Assembly (NCBI GenBank): GCA_031265845.1
Contig: JAISCC010000138.1
Span: 1-49,461, forward strand
Origin: Treponema sp.
GTDB lineage: Bacteria > Spirochaetota > Spirochaetia > Treponematales > Breznakiellaceae
Reading direction: 5' to 3'
DNA: 49,461 nt
A program made the translations under genes and the position numbers. The notes beneath the pieces are model-generated. The model was not told the origin of the DNA, made no database searches, and saw nothing but the letters and a program-made list of their open reading frames with translations. Positions 1 through 7,107 of this stretch are shown here, piece by piece (position 1 is the first letter of the stretch; every line of letters begins with the position of its first letter).

Positions 1-300
1 CAGATGTGGGGAGACGGGCGCACGTTCATCTTGGGTACCGAAGGCTTCATTGAACAGCGCAAGTACATGAACCTCGGTGTCAGAGGAGCGGGCGGCGGCC
101 ATGTGTTTCTTGCAAACGGTAAGGAAGAAACCTACTACCATGTGGAAGGAAAAGTCGGCTTCCCGTATTTCGGCGCGCTTATTCTGGACTGCCTGAACCG
201 TACGGAAAACGCCATGACTCAGGGACACGCCTTCAAAGCCGCTGAACTGAGCCTTATAGCCCAGCGAGACGCGATTATGCTGGAAGCCGCTCAAACATAA
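1..300 (+). CDS. Gfo/Idh/MocA-family oxidoreductase, C-terminal part (cut by window edge)
   Basis: The reading frame is open from base 1 to a TAA at 298-300, giving about 99 residues with no start in the window. The sequence has the look of the C-terminal substrate-binding half of NAD(P)-dependent sugar or inositol dehydrogenases. It shows a FILGTEGFIEQRK strand segment and a closing helix rich in A and L in which ALILDCLNRTEN is followed by KAAELSLIAQRDAI, typical of this fold. The NAD-binding Rossmann half lies outside the window, so the substrate cannot be named. It converges on the AraC gene, with a shared hairpin between them. Family assignment is by recognition only. Confidence 0.75.
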   Translation, partial: QMWGDGRTFILGTEGFIEQRKYMNLGVRGAGGGHVFLANGKEETYYHVEGKVGFPYFGALILDCLNRTENAMTQGHAFKAAELSLIAQRDAIMLEAAQT

Positions 301-335
301 AACGTACGCTCACATCAAGACGTTCCCTATTTTCC

Positions 336-367
336 CCTAAACGCGCCGTTCAGTCGGCGTGTTTAGG
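336..367. terminator. Convergent hairpin overlapping the AraC stop codon
   Basis: A 13-bp inverted repeat (336-348 with 355-367, six-base loop, one G-T pair) lies between the two converging genes. The AraC stop codon (350-352 on the minus strand) sits in the loop, so the right arm codes for the last residues of AraC. It probably ends transcription in both directions, although no clear T-run follows. Confidence 0.5.
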
Positions 368-1267
368 AATGCTCTGGGACGGGGGAAAACCCACAATCAT
401 CTTAAAATGCTTATAAAAATGGTGAATATCGGGGTACCCGCACTGCTTTGCGGCGTCTTTCACCTGATATTCGCCGCTTCTGAGCATTTGTTCCGCCTTT
501 CTGATACGCAGGCGCGTCACATACCGGTTCACGGTACAACCGGTCTCCTGTTTAAACAATTCTCCAAAGTACGCGCTGTTCAAACCTGCCATATCGGACA
601 TGTCCCTTACCGTAAGTTTCTCAGCATAATGGATTTCTATATAATCAAGCGTCTTCTTTATGCGGTAATCGCCGCCATACCCCCCCCCCCCCCCGATAGC
701 GGCGCATTGCTCCGCGAATTCGCTTATCAGCAACAAGAACAACCCGGCGGATTTGATAAGATATCCATGCTGTTTGTCGCGCCATGTAAAAACAAGCTCA
801 CGAAAAGCGCGCTCTATATGTTTTTTATAGCCGATATGGCTTACGGTAGGAAAAGGCAAACTTCCATGTCCGCCATGCAGATTTTTCAACTCGAAATTTA
901 TCGAGAAACACCGCATCGGATTATCGGAATAGGTGGCGCCTGAACGCATGCTACCGGCCGGCATACAGAGCAAATCGCCACCGCTCACGGTATATTTTAT
1001 TCCATTTATCATATAGAGGGCGTTTCCGGCTATAACATAGGTTAAATCCCAAATCTCACTGGACAGCAATTGTCTCGGCAGAATCCAATCGGGCGTACAT
1101 TCGCGGTAACCCGCATAAGTTATGCGGGGAACAACAAGCGTTTCTATCTCCGGCGACAAGCTTGCATCGGCTTCGACAATTCTTAGCACTGGGATCACCC
1201 TCACGTATAAAAAAGTATATACCGTCAAGCCTTCCTTCAAAACGCGAACATAGCGAGCGTTTCCCAA
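350..1267 (-). CDS. AraC-family transcriptional regulator with an in-frame (G)15 tract
   Basis: This 305-residue protein has an N-terminal AraC-type ligand-binding cupin (roughly residues 30-180; ALYMINGIKYTVSGGD and LLCMPAGS resemble cupin strands). A C-terminal pair of helix-turn-helix motifs follows (about 205-300; VRDMSDMAGLNSAYFGELFK, then VKDAAKQCGYPDIHHFYKHF). The start used is a TTG at 1265-1267; later starts are possible because the first 35 residues look unlike the family. A run of 15 G on the coding strand makes five glycines in the hinge between sensor and DNA-binding domain. One base gained or lost would remove the DNA-binding half. The likely target is a sugar-use operon such as its neighbour, but this is inference. 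Confidence 0.85.
   Translation of the reverse strand: MGNARYVRVLKEGLTVYTFLYVRVIPVLRIVEADASLSPEIETLVVPRITYAGYRECTPDWILPRQLLSSEIWDLTYVIAGNALYMINGIKYTVSGGDLLCMPAGSMRSGATYSDNPMRCFSINFELKNLHGGHGSLPFPTVSHIGYKKHIERAFRELVFTWRDKQHGYLIKSAGLFLLLISEFAEQCAAIGGGGGYGGDYRIKKTLDYIEIHYAEKLTVRDMSDMAGLNSAYFGELFKQETGCTVNRYVTRLRIRKAEQMLRSGEYQVKDAAKQCGYPDIHHFYKHFKMIVGFPPSQSIPKHAD
680..694 (-). repeat. (G)15 tract inside the AraC gene
   Basis: Fifteen C on the plus strand are fifteen G on the coding strand of the AraC gene, encoding five glycines between the sensor and the helix-turn-helix domains. At this length the gene is in frame. Such tracts are known slippage sites in treponemes and other bacteria. Confidence 0.95.
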
Positions 1268-1461
1268 AATTCGGTTGGCGCGAACTTTCGGTTCGATGGG
1301 AAACGCTTTGGAAGGAGCGGCTAAAAGTCCGCTTCTTCCTCTAAATCATGTTGTTTTCCCAAGGCTGTCGCTCTGCGCGTTTTGGAAAACCCTCTCGTTT
1401 CTATGCGTTTTATGAAAGGCTTCTAAAAAGCGGTCTAAAACCCGCTTTTTCCATACGGGAG

Positions 1462-1490
1462 CATCTGAAAACTTCGGTTTTTAGATGTTT
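1462..1490 (+). terminator. Hairpin with C(TTCG)G tetraloop and T-run
   Basis: An 11-bp stem with one G-T pair (1462-1472 with 1477-1487) closes on a TTCG loop between C and G, an exceptionally stable RNA hairpin. It runs into TTTTCC. It reads as a rho-independent terminator on the plus strand, yet no plus-strand gene precedes it. It may end an unrecognised small RNA that starts in 1268-1460. Confidence 0.6.
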
Positions 1491-1575
1491 TCCGCCCTTT
1501 GCAACAGTATACCGTTTTTTAGTCCGCGCTGACAAGATGGCGAGACGCCTCATGAAAAATCTCACCGGAGGGATA

Positions 1576-1622
1576 ATGAAACAAAGAGACCACGGATTTT
1601 CGTGGATTACCCTGACTAGTCC
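1576..1622 (+). repeat. Dispersed short repeat, copy A (starts as a mini-ORF)
   Basis: Forty-seven bases beginning with ATG behind a GGAGGG site match the minus strand at 23143-23187 at about 37 of 43 aligned positions. Both copies could begin a short peptide (MKQRDHGFSWIT here, MKPRVHRFSRIAR there). Because two distant copies share the ATG-containing end, this is best seen as a repeat family rather than a gene. Confidence 0.55.
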
Positions 1623-1972
1623 ATTGGATTTTTTACACTAATCTGTGACGCCATGTATGGCCGCCATGTATGGCGCAATCCGCGTCGACAATTGACGCAT
1701 CCGCAGATACAATTTCTTAACTTGTTGACAGTGGGATGTCTGCGCCTCCTTTCCAGTCTCCTTTAAGGGCGTCAACACCGCCATGAAAACCTGGCGTAAA
1801 CAACGAGATATCGCGTCACAAAAATGGCGACCGCTATGAGGGCGCGTGTGGAGAAGCCTGCGGCGCCGCAAGCCGAGGCGTACGGACAAAAGAAATCGCG
1901 TGTTCCGCGCAATCCCGGCGGCGGTAACAAACGATTTTCGCTGTTCGCCGCCACTCTCCACATTTTCGCCTA

Positions 1973-2001
1973 TTGCCCTTTTTGTAAAATTTCTGTATCT
2001 T
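1973..2001 (+). promoter_or_regulatory. Putative sigma70-type promoter for clpS-clpA-aat
   Basis: TTGCCC (1973-1978) and TATCTT (1996-2001) are 17 bases apart, ending 16 bases before the clpS start codon. Both boxes are moderate matches. No strong Shine-Dalgarno site is visible before the clpS ATG, so the short leader is consistent with this promoter. Confidence 0.4.
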
Positions 2002-2017
2002 TATAAACGGTAATAGC

Positions 2018-2314
2018 ATGGAAAGAACAAAGGTTGTATCCAAAAACGAGAAAAAGCTCAAGGAGCCGTGTGATTATAGAATTATCCTCCTGAACGACAA
2101 TTACACCACCATAGACTTTGTGGTGGATGTTCTTATGACGGTGTTTCATAAGAATGAAAGCGAGGCGAACCGCATCATGTTGAACGTACACCGCAAAGGA
2201 AAAGGCGTCGTGGGGCAGTATCCGTTTGACATTGCGCAAACCAAGGTGGATCAGGTGCACCGTCTTGCGCGGCAAGCTGAATTTCCGCTCAGATGCATTA
2301 TTGAAGAGGTGTAG
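2018..2314 (+). CDS. clpS: ATP-dependent Clp protease adaptor ClpS
   Basis: A 98-residue ClpS. The protein binds destabilising N-terminal residues (Leu, Phe, Tyr, Trp) and hands the substrate to ClpA for ClpP. The core signature is present: LLNDNYTTIDFVVDVLM, which contributes the N-degron pocket, then the EANRIMLNVHRKG helix, where the histidine and neighbouring residues meet ClpA. A flexible N-terminal tail of about 20 residues precedes the core, as expected for delivery. The stop is two bases from the clpA ATG, so the genes are co-transcribed and probably translationally coupled. With aat just downstream the arrangement gives three of the components of the bacterial N-degron pathway. Confidence 0.95.
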   Translation: MERTKVVSKNEKKLKEPCDYRIILLNDNYTTIDFVVDVLMTVFHKNESEANRIMLNVHRKGKGVVGQYPFDIAQTKVDQVHRLARQAEFPLRCIIEEV

Positions 2315-2316
2315 TA

Positions 2317-4731
2317 ATGAAAATTTCAGGACATGCTCAAGCGATAATAAACGCGGCTTATAACGAGGCTCGAGTACGGAACCATGAGTATCTCACGCCG
2401 GAACATATTCTCTACGCAGCCCTCGCTTTTGAGGAAGTGCAAACCGTTTTTGTCGCATGCGGCGCCAACGCCATCCAACTTCGGACCGGCATGGAAAATT
2501 ATCTTGAGCAAAAGATACCCATTCTAACAGGAAGCGAGCCGACGCAAACAGTCGGCTTCCAGAGCGTCATAGAGCGGGCGGTCATGCAGAGTCAAAGTTC
2601 CCAGAAGCAGAGCGTTGATGTCGCCGACATACTCGTTTCCCTTTACGATGAAGAACGGAACTACTGCGCCTATTATCTGCGCAAGTCCGGCATAAAACGC
2701 CTCGACCTTTTGACCATACTCTCCCACGGCGTTGAGGGCGAGCCTGTTTTCTCATCGCCGGCTTCCGAGCCGACTTCCGAAGATGAAGCGGGCGGCGACG
2801 GCGGCAAGGGCAAGGCGAAGAAGACGGCGCTGGAAAAATACGCGGTGGATCTTACGGCGCTGGCGCGGGAAAACAAGCTGGAGCCTGTTATAGGACGGGA
2901 AGCCGAACTCGACCGCACCATTCAGGTGTTGTGCCGCCGCCTAAAAAACAATCCCATACATGTAGGCGATTCCGGTGTGGGCAAAACGGCGATCACCGAA
3001 GGGCTTGCCCAGCGCATCGTCAGAGGCGAGGCGCCGCCCTTGCTTGACAATTTCTCCATTTTATCGCTTGACATGGGATCCCTTGTCGCGGGCGCCAAGT
3101 ATCGCGGCGATTTTGAGGAGCGCGTCAAGCGCGTTGTCGAAGAAATGCTGAAAAAAGAGAAGGCTATCTTATTTATCGATGAAATTCATACCATGGTGGG
3201 AGCGGGGTCCGCGTCGGGAAGCGCTCTTGACGCCTCGAATCTTTTGAAACCGGCGCTCGCTTCGGGCAAGCTCCGTTGCATAGGCTCCACCACTCACGAG
3301 GAATACAATAAATTCTTTGATAAAGACCGCGCTTTATCCCGCCGCTTCCAAAAGATCGACATAAACGAGCCGAGCGAGGAAGATGCCATCGCCATCCTCC
3401 AGGGACTCAGACCCAAATACGAAGAATTCCACCATGTGTCCTACACGGACGAAGCCATTTCCGCAGCCGTCCGCCTGTCCGCCCAGTACATCACCGAACG
3501 CCGCCTGCCCGACAAAGCCATTGATGTCATGGACGAGGCCGGAGCCTTCGCGCGGATTAGGGAGTGGAAGAGCGGCGGGCGGGGGAACGAGAAAAAAGGC
3601 GAGGGCGTCGGCGGCGTCGCGGGACAGAACATTGAAGCGGTTGCGTCCGAGCGTCCTTCATCGCCGGATCGTCTCGATCCAATCGCCATAGACCTCCCGC
3701 TCATTGAAAGCGTCGTTTCCAAAATCGCCCGCATACCGGAGCGTTCGGTCGGGGAAAGCGAGAAAGACAAACTGAAGCTTCTGGACAGCAGGCTGCGCGA
3801 GCGCGTTTTCGGGCAGGATGAAGCCGTCGCGGCGGTGTCCAAAGCCGTCCGGCAGTCGCGGGCGGGTTTCCGCGCTCCGGGAAAACCCGTGGCGAACTTT
3901 CTTTTTGTGGGGCCTACAGGCGTGGGCAAAACAGAGCTTGCGCGGAGTCTCGCCGATATTCTCGGCGTTTCCATGCACCGGTTTGACATGAGCGAGTATC
4001 AGGAAAAGCACACTGTCTCCCGGCTCATCGGGTCGCCTCCGGGCTATGTGGGCTATGAGGAAGGGGGCTTGCTCACGGACGTCGTACGCAAGCAGCCCCA
4101 CGCGGTCGTGTTGCTGGACGAAATTGAGAAGGCTCATCCGGATGTTTTCAATATCATGCTGCAAATCATGGATTACGCGACTCTGACGGACAACAACGGC
4201 AGAAAGGCGGATTTCCGCAATGCGGTGATCATTATGACCAGCAACGCGGGCGCGCGTGACATAGGCAAGAACCTCATCGGCTTTGGGGATCGCGCTGTGG
4301 ATGACACCGTGGTGAATGACGCGGTTGAAAAGACCTTCACCCCTGAATTCCGCAACCGGCTTGACGCGGTGGTTCGTTTCGGACGCCTCTCGAAAGAAAT
4401 CATGATCTCCATTGTGCAAAAAGAGCTTGATGTCTTCACGTCCCAACTGGCGGAAAAAAATGTCGCCCTTACGGTCACCAAAATGTGCGTCCATAAACTC
4501 GCTGAAGACGGCTACAGCAAGGAATTCGGGGCGCGCAATGTAGGACGGATCGTTGAGGAGAAGATAAAATCGTTCTTTGTGGACGAGGTTCTTTTCGGCA
4601 GTTTGAGCCAGGGCGGGAGCGCGAAGGCGGACTACAAGCGCGGCAAGTACCGGATTGCGGTTGACGCGGGCGCGGCGCACGACGAGGGGTCTCTCGGTTG
4701 TGAAGACGGGGAGCCGCCCTCTATGGGTTGA
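2317..4731 (+). CDS. clpA: Clp protease ATP-binding subunit ClpA
   Basis: An 804-residue AAA+ unfoldase that works with ClpP in the cytoplasm. Visible domains: N-domain (1-145, two repeats), an acidic and glycine-rich linker (150-168), D1 with Walker A GDSGVGKT (217-224) and Walker B ILFIDE (284-289), and D2 with Walker A GPTGVGKT (532-539) and the VVLLDEIEKAHPDVFN Walker B. There is no long coiled-coil M-domain between D1 and D2, which argues for ClpA rather than ClpB or ClpC. An insert of about 45 residues with low complexity (around 420-455) follows D1. D1 reads NNPIHVGDSG, where most homologues have NNPLLVGD or NNPLLVGE. The direct clpS neighbour supports the call. ClpP is not in this window. 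Confidence 0.96.
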   Translation: MKISGHAQAIINAAYNEARVRNHEYLTPEHILYAALAFEEVQTVFVACGANAIQLRTGMENYLEQKIPILTGSEPTQTVGFQSVIERAVMQSQSSQKQSVDVADILVSLYDEERNYCAYYLRKSGIKRLDLLTILSHGVEGEPVFSSPASEPTSEDEAGGDGGKGKAKKTALEKYAVDLTALARENKLEPVIGREAELDRTIQVLCRRLKNNPIHVGDSGVGKTAITEGLAQRIVRGEAPPLLDNFSILSLDMGSLVAGAKYRGDFEERVKRVVEEMLKKEKAILFIDEIHTMVGAGSASGSALDASNLLKPALASGKLRCIGSTTHEEYNKFFDKDRALSRRFQKIDINEPSEEDAIAILQGLRPKYEEFHHVSYTDEAISAAVRLSAQYITERRLPDKAIDVMDEAGAFARIREWKSGGRGNEKKGEGVGGVAGQNIEAVASERPSSPDRLDPIAIDLPLIESVVSKIARIPERSVGESEKDKLKLLDSRLRERVFGQDEAVAAVSKAVRQSRAGFRAPGKPVANFLFVGPTGVGKTELARSLADILGVSMHRFDMSEYQEKHTVSRLIGSPPGYVGYEEGGLLTDVVRKQPHAVVLLDEIEKAHPDVFNIMLQIMDYATLTDNNGRKADFRNAVIIMTSNAGARDIGKNLIGFGDRAVDDTVVNDAVEKTFTPEFRNRLDAVVRFGRLSKEIMISIVQKELDVFTSQLAEKNVALTVTKMCVHKLAEDGYSKEFGARNVGRIVEEKIKSFFVDEVLFGSLSQGGSAKADYKRGKYRIAVDAGAAHDEGSLGCEDGEPPSMG

Positions 4732-4738
4732 CCAGCCG

Positions 4739-5455
4739 GTGAAGATCAAGAAACGCCGGGCGGGACCTGATCCCGATTTTCCCTACCTGTCGGAGCATGA
4801 GCGTTTTTCTTTTCCTTTGCCGGAAAACAGCGAGGGCGACATTATCGCCATAGGAGGCAACCTTTCGCCCGGCATGTTGCTTTCGGCGTATGAGCAGGGC
4901 ATTTTCCCGTGGTACAATGAAGAGGATCCTATATTGTGGCAGTCCCCGGATCCTCGGTTCGTTATTTTCCCCGAAACCCTCCGCGTTTCAGAATCCATGA
5001 AGAAAGTCCTCAAGAAAAAACAATTTGACGTGTATTTTGACAAGGATTTTGCGGGCGTCATCAAAAACTGCGCCTCCGCGCGCCGTCCCGGGCAGGACGG
5101 CACCTGGATCACCTCGGATATGATAGACGCCTATATAACGTTGCACGAACTGGGATTCGCCCATTCTGCGGAAAGCTACGCGCATGGCGAATTGGCGGGC
5201 GGTTGTTACGGGGTCTGGCTTGGCGGCGTGTTCTTCGGAGAATCCATGTTCGCCGCAGTTTCCAACGCCTCAAAAGCGGCTTTCCTCACCCTTGCGCAAT
5301 TCCTCTTTGAGCGGGGCGCCGCCTTTATTGACAGCCAGGTGCATACCAACCATGTGGAAAGCCTCGGCGGACGTGAAATCAGCCGCGCCGATTATCTTGA
5401 GCTGCTCCGCGCAACGCTCGCCCAAAGCGGCGCAGAGCGCGGCGCATGGGCGTAG
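4739..5455 (+). CDS. aat: Leucyl/phenylalanyl-tRNA--protein transferase
   Basis: Aat adds Leu or Phe to proteins with N-terminal Arg or Lys, creating degrons for ClpS-ClpA. Family landmarks are all present: FPYLSEHERF near the start, GGNLSPGMLLSAYEQGIFPW, ILWQSPDPRFV, DGTWITSDMIDAY, LAGGCYGVWLGGVFFGESMF, and FIDSQVHTNH near the end. The GTG at 4739 gives 238 residues, close to the usual length. A GTG at 4700, which overlaps clpA and has a GAGGGG site upstream, is a good alternative. The reading frame begins only eight bases after (or inside) clpA, so it belongs to the same operon. Confidence in the function is high, in the exact start moderate. Confidence 0.93.
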   Translation: MKIKKRRAGPDPDFPYLSEHERFSFPLPENSEGDIIAIGGNLSPGMLLSAYEQGIFPWYNEEDPILWQSPDPRFVIFPETLRVSESMKKVLKKKQFDVYFDKDFAGVIKNCASARRPGQDGTWITSDMIDAYITLHELGFAHSAESYAHGELAGGCYGVWLGGVFFGESMFAAVSNASKAAFLTLAQFLFERGAAFIDSQVHTNHVESLGGREISRADYLELLRATLAQSGAERGAWA

Positions 5456-5489
5456 CGGTGTAAAACCGCCGGCTTTGTTGGCGGACGAC

Positions 5490-5669
5490 TTATACGCCGC
5501 TGTTTTTCCAAAACTGCCCGCCGTCTCTTACGGTGACATCAACAAAACTGTGCGGGGCGGTTTCGGGCCACTGTACCACGCAGGGCTTCTCCCTCAATAG
5601 AGTCCACCCGTGATTGTACAAGAATTCAAATAAATCGCCTTCAATCACGTAGGATAGAGTTGTTCTCAC
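5490..5669 (-). CDS. Small hypothetical protein, 59 residues
   Basis: A minus-strand frame from a GTG at 5667-5669 to TAA at 5490-5492 gives a protein-like peptide containing GDLFEFLYNHGWTLL, VVQWPETAPHSFVDVTV and GGQFWKN. Its composition, rich in hydrophobic and aromatic residues, does not look random. I do not recognise the family. The start lies inside the first units of the 23-bp tandem repeat, so the repeat covers its 5' region and may affect its expression. It could also be the surviving tail of a larger decayed gene. Confidence 0.4.
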   Translation of the reverse strand: MRTTLSYVIEGDLFEFLYNHGWTLLREKPCVVQWPETAPHSFVDVTVRDGGQFWKNSGV

Positions 5670-5758
5670 GCATAGGGGAGAATCGTTCTAACACGTAGGA
5701 TAGAGACTCTCTAACGCATAGGATAGAGACCCTCTAACACATAGGGTATATGCAGGCG
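5644..5758. repeat. Five tandem units of a 23-bp direct repeat
   Basis: Units start at 5644, 5667, 5690, 5713 and 5736. The shared word TAGG recurs at 5650, 5673, 5696, 5719 and 5742, exactly 23 apart. The best units read AACRYRTAGGATAGAGACYC; the last is only half conserved. There are no spacers, so this is a minisatellite and not a CRISPR array. It lies between aat and pta. Confidence 0.85.
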
Positions 5759-6058
5759 GGGCAGGCGGGCGCGGGACAACGAGAATAACGGCTAGGACTT
5801 CGGACGGGTTGTTCGCCACAAGATCGGACGCATCCGCCTTCACCTCGGCTCCGGCTTCGCCGCAGATTTCGCCGCAGGCGCCGCCTGTTGGACAAATTCT
5901 TGACGGGACGCCGTTTGACAACGCCGCTGTCCCCGTCTTGCAGCCCTAATGCCTCTCCTCCGCGCCCTGTAACAAGACTCTTTAGAAAAGGCTCCCTTGC
6001 GTAACCAACGGCATTACGCTATTATACTCTTCATACAACCATATATAAGGAGCATACA
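5759..6058. other. Spacer upstream of pta
   Basis: GC-rich sequence with no recognisable gene. The last 60 bases before pta turn AT-rich and include TATTATACTC around 6020-6030, which could hold the pta promoter, and AAGGAG just upstream of the pta ATG as ribosome site. Confidence 0.4.
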
Positions 6059-7093
6059 ATGGATTTTGTAAAAGACATGCGCGAAAAAGCCGCTTCCATG
6101 CGGAAAAGGCTTGTACTTGCGGAAGGTGCGGAACCTCGCACCATAAAGGCGGCGCGTATTCTCGTTAATGAAAAGCTCGCCGGATCCGTAACGCTTGTTG
6201 GAAAAGAAGCGGATGTCAAAGCGGCGGCCGCACAGGAAGGCGTCGCGCTGGACGGCATAGTCGTCGTTGATCCGGCGTCCTCGCCCAATCTTGACGCATA
6301 CGCCCAGATTTACTACGAGATGAAGCGTGAGAAGGACGAAGCCAAGATCAAAGCGGGCAAACCCGTGCCGAAACCAGCCACGCTGGAATCCGCGAGAGCG
6401 GACATTCTGGAGCCGCTCCACTGGGGCGGCATGATGGTTCACGCGGGAGACGCGGACGCCATGATCGCGGGCGCTGAAAACACCACCGGCGCCATGATAA
6501 AAGCCGGACTCGACACCGTGGGCGCCTCTTCTAAAACCGCGTCATCCTGTTTTGTCATGCAGACCGCCGATCCCGCTTGGGGCGTTGGCGGAGCGCTCAT
6601 TTTTTCCGACTGCGCGGTCATCCCGGACCCCACCGATGAGCAGCTTGCGGATATCGCCGTAAGCGCGGCCCAGTCCTGCCGGGAATTTCTGGGCGTGGAG
6701 CCGGTTGTGGCTCTGCTTTCCTTTTCCACCAAAGGGTCCGCAGACACCAAGTTTGACGATGTTGGCAAGGTGCAAAGAGCGGTTGAAATCCTCAAATCCC
6801 GTCGCCCTGACTTCCTGTTTGACGGCGAACTGCAGGCGGACGCCGCCCTTGTCCCCTCTGTTACGGATAAAAAAGCCCCGGGCAGCCCCATCAAAGGCAA
6901 GGTGAACACGCTGGTGTTCCCGAATCTCGCATCCGGCAACATCGGGTACAAACTCGTGCAGCGTCTCGGCAAAGCCGAAGCCTTTGGCCCCTTCCTGCAA
7001 GGTTTCCGCAAACCCATAAGCGATCTTTCGCGCGGCGCGTCTGTGGACGACATTGTGGTGACGGCTGCGGTAACATTGAGCAGGGCGAAATAG
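6059..7093 (+). CDS. pta: Phosphate acetyltransferase
   Basis: A 344-residue short-form Pta that interconverts acetyl-CoA and acetyl phosphate in the cytoplasm, used for acetate formation with ATP gain through acetate kinase. Family landmarks: AEGAEPRTIKAA near the start, GGMMVHAGDADAMIAG, the PTDEQLADIA segment, VALLSFSTKGSA, and NTLVFPNLASGNIGYKLVQR near the C-terminus. An AAGGAG site lies just before the ATG at 6059. No ackA adjoins it. Instead a GH3 glycosidase follows after 14 bases, linking sugar release and acetate production in one transcript. Confidence 0.96.
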   Translation: MDFVKDMREKAASMRKRLVLAEGAEPRTIKAARILVNEKLAGSVTLVGKEADVKAAAAQEGVALDGIVVVDPASSPNLDAYAQIYYEMKREKDEAKIKAGKPVPKPATLESARADILEPLHWGGMMVHAGDADAMIAGAENTTGAMIKAGLDTVGASSKTASSCFVMQTADPAWGVGGALIFSDCAVIPDPTDEQLADIAVSAAQSCREFLGVEPVVALLSFSTKGSADTKFDDVGKVQRAVEILKSRRPDFLFDGELQADAALVPSVTDKKAPGSPIKGKVNTLVFPNLASGNIGYKLVQRLGKAEAFGPFLQGFRKPISDLSRGASVDDIVVTAAVTLSRAK

Positions 7094-7107
7094 AGCGGGG
7101 AGATGGT

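Larger units (their letters stand above)
1268..1972. other. Gene-poor, palindrome-rich spacer
   Basis: No convincing gene was found in these 700 bases. Several short hairpins follow one another (about 1316-1333, 1425-1450 and 1462-1487), and a dispersed 47-bp repeat lies at 1576-1622. A 12-bp word is directly repeated at 1650-1661 and 1663-1674. The overlapping ORFs on both strands lack ribosome sites and recognisable motifs. Confidence 0.6.

Noticed and set aside
1638-2061. Overlapping minus-strand frames upstream of clpS
   Set aside because: Arginine-rich, motif-free translations that end in and overlap the clpS promoter; typical of non-coding GC-rich DNA.
3658-4749. Long open frame (363 codons) antisense to clpA, and similar ones antisense to pta-GH3 (6439-7626)
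   Set aside because: They lie wholly opposite well-conserved genes, have no motifs, and arise from the GC-rich third codon positions of the real genes.
5644-5758. CRISPR array
   Set aside because: The 23-bp units are head-to-tail with no unique spacers, and no cas gene is present. The same holds for the 21-bp array at 10379-10567.
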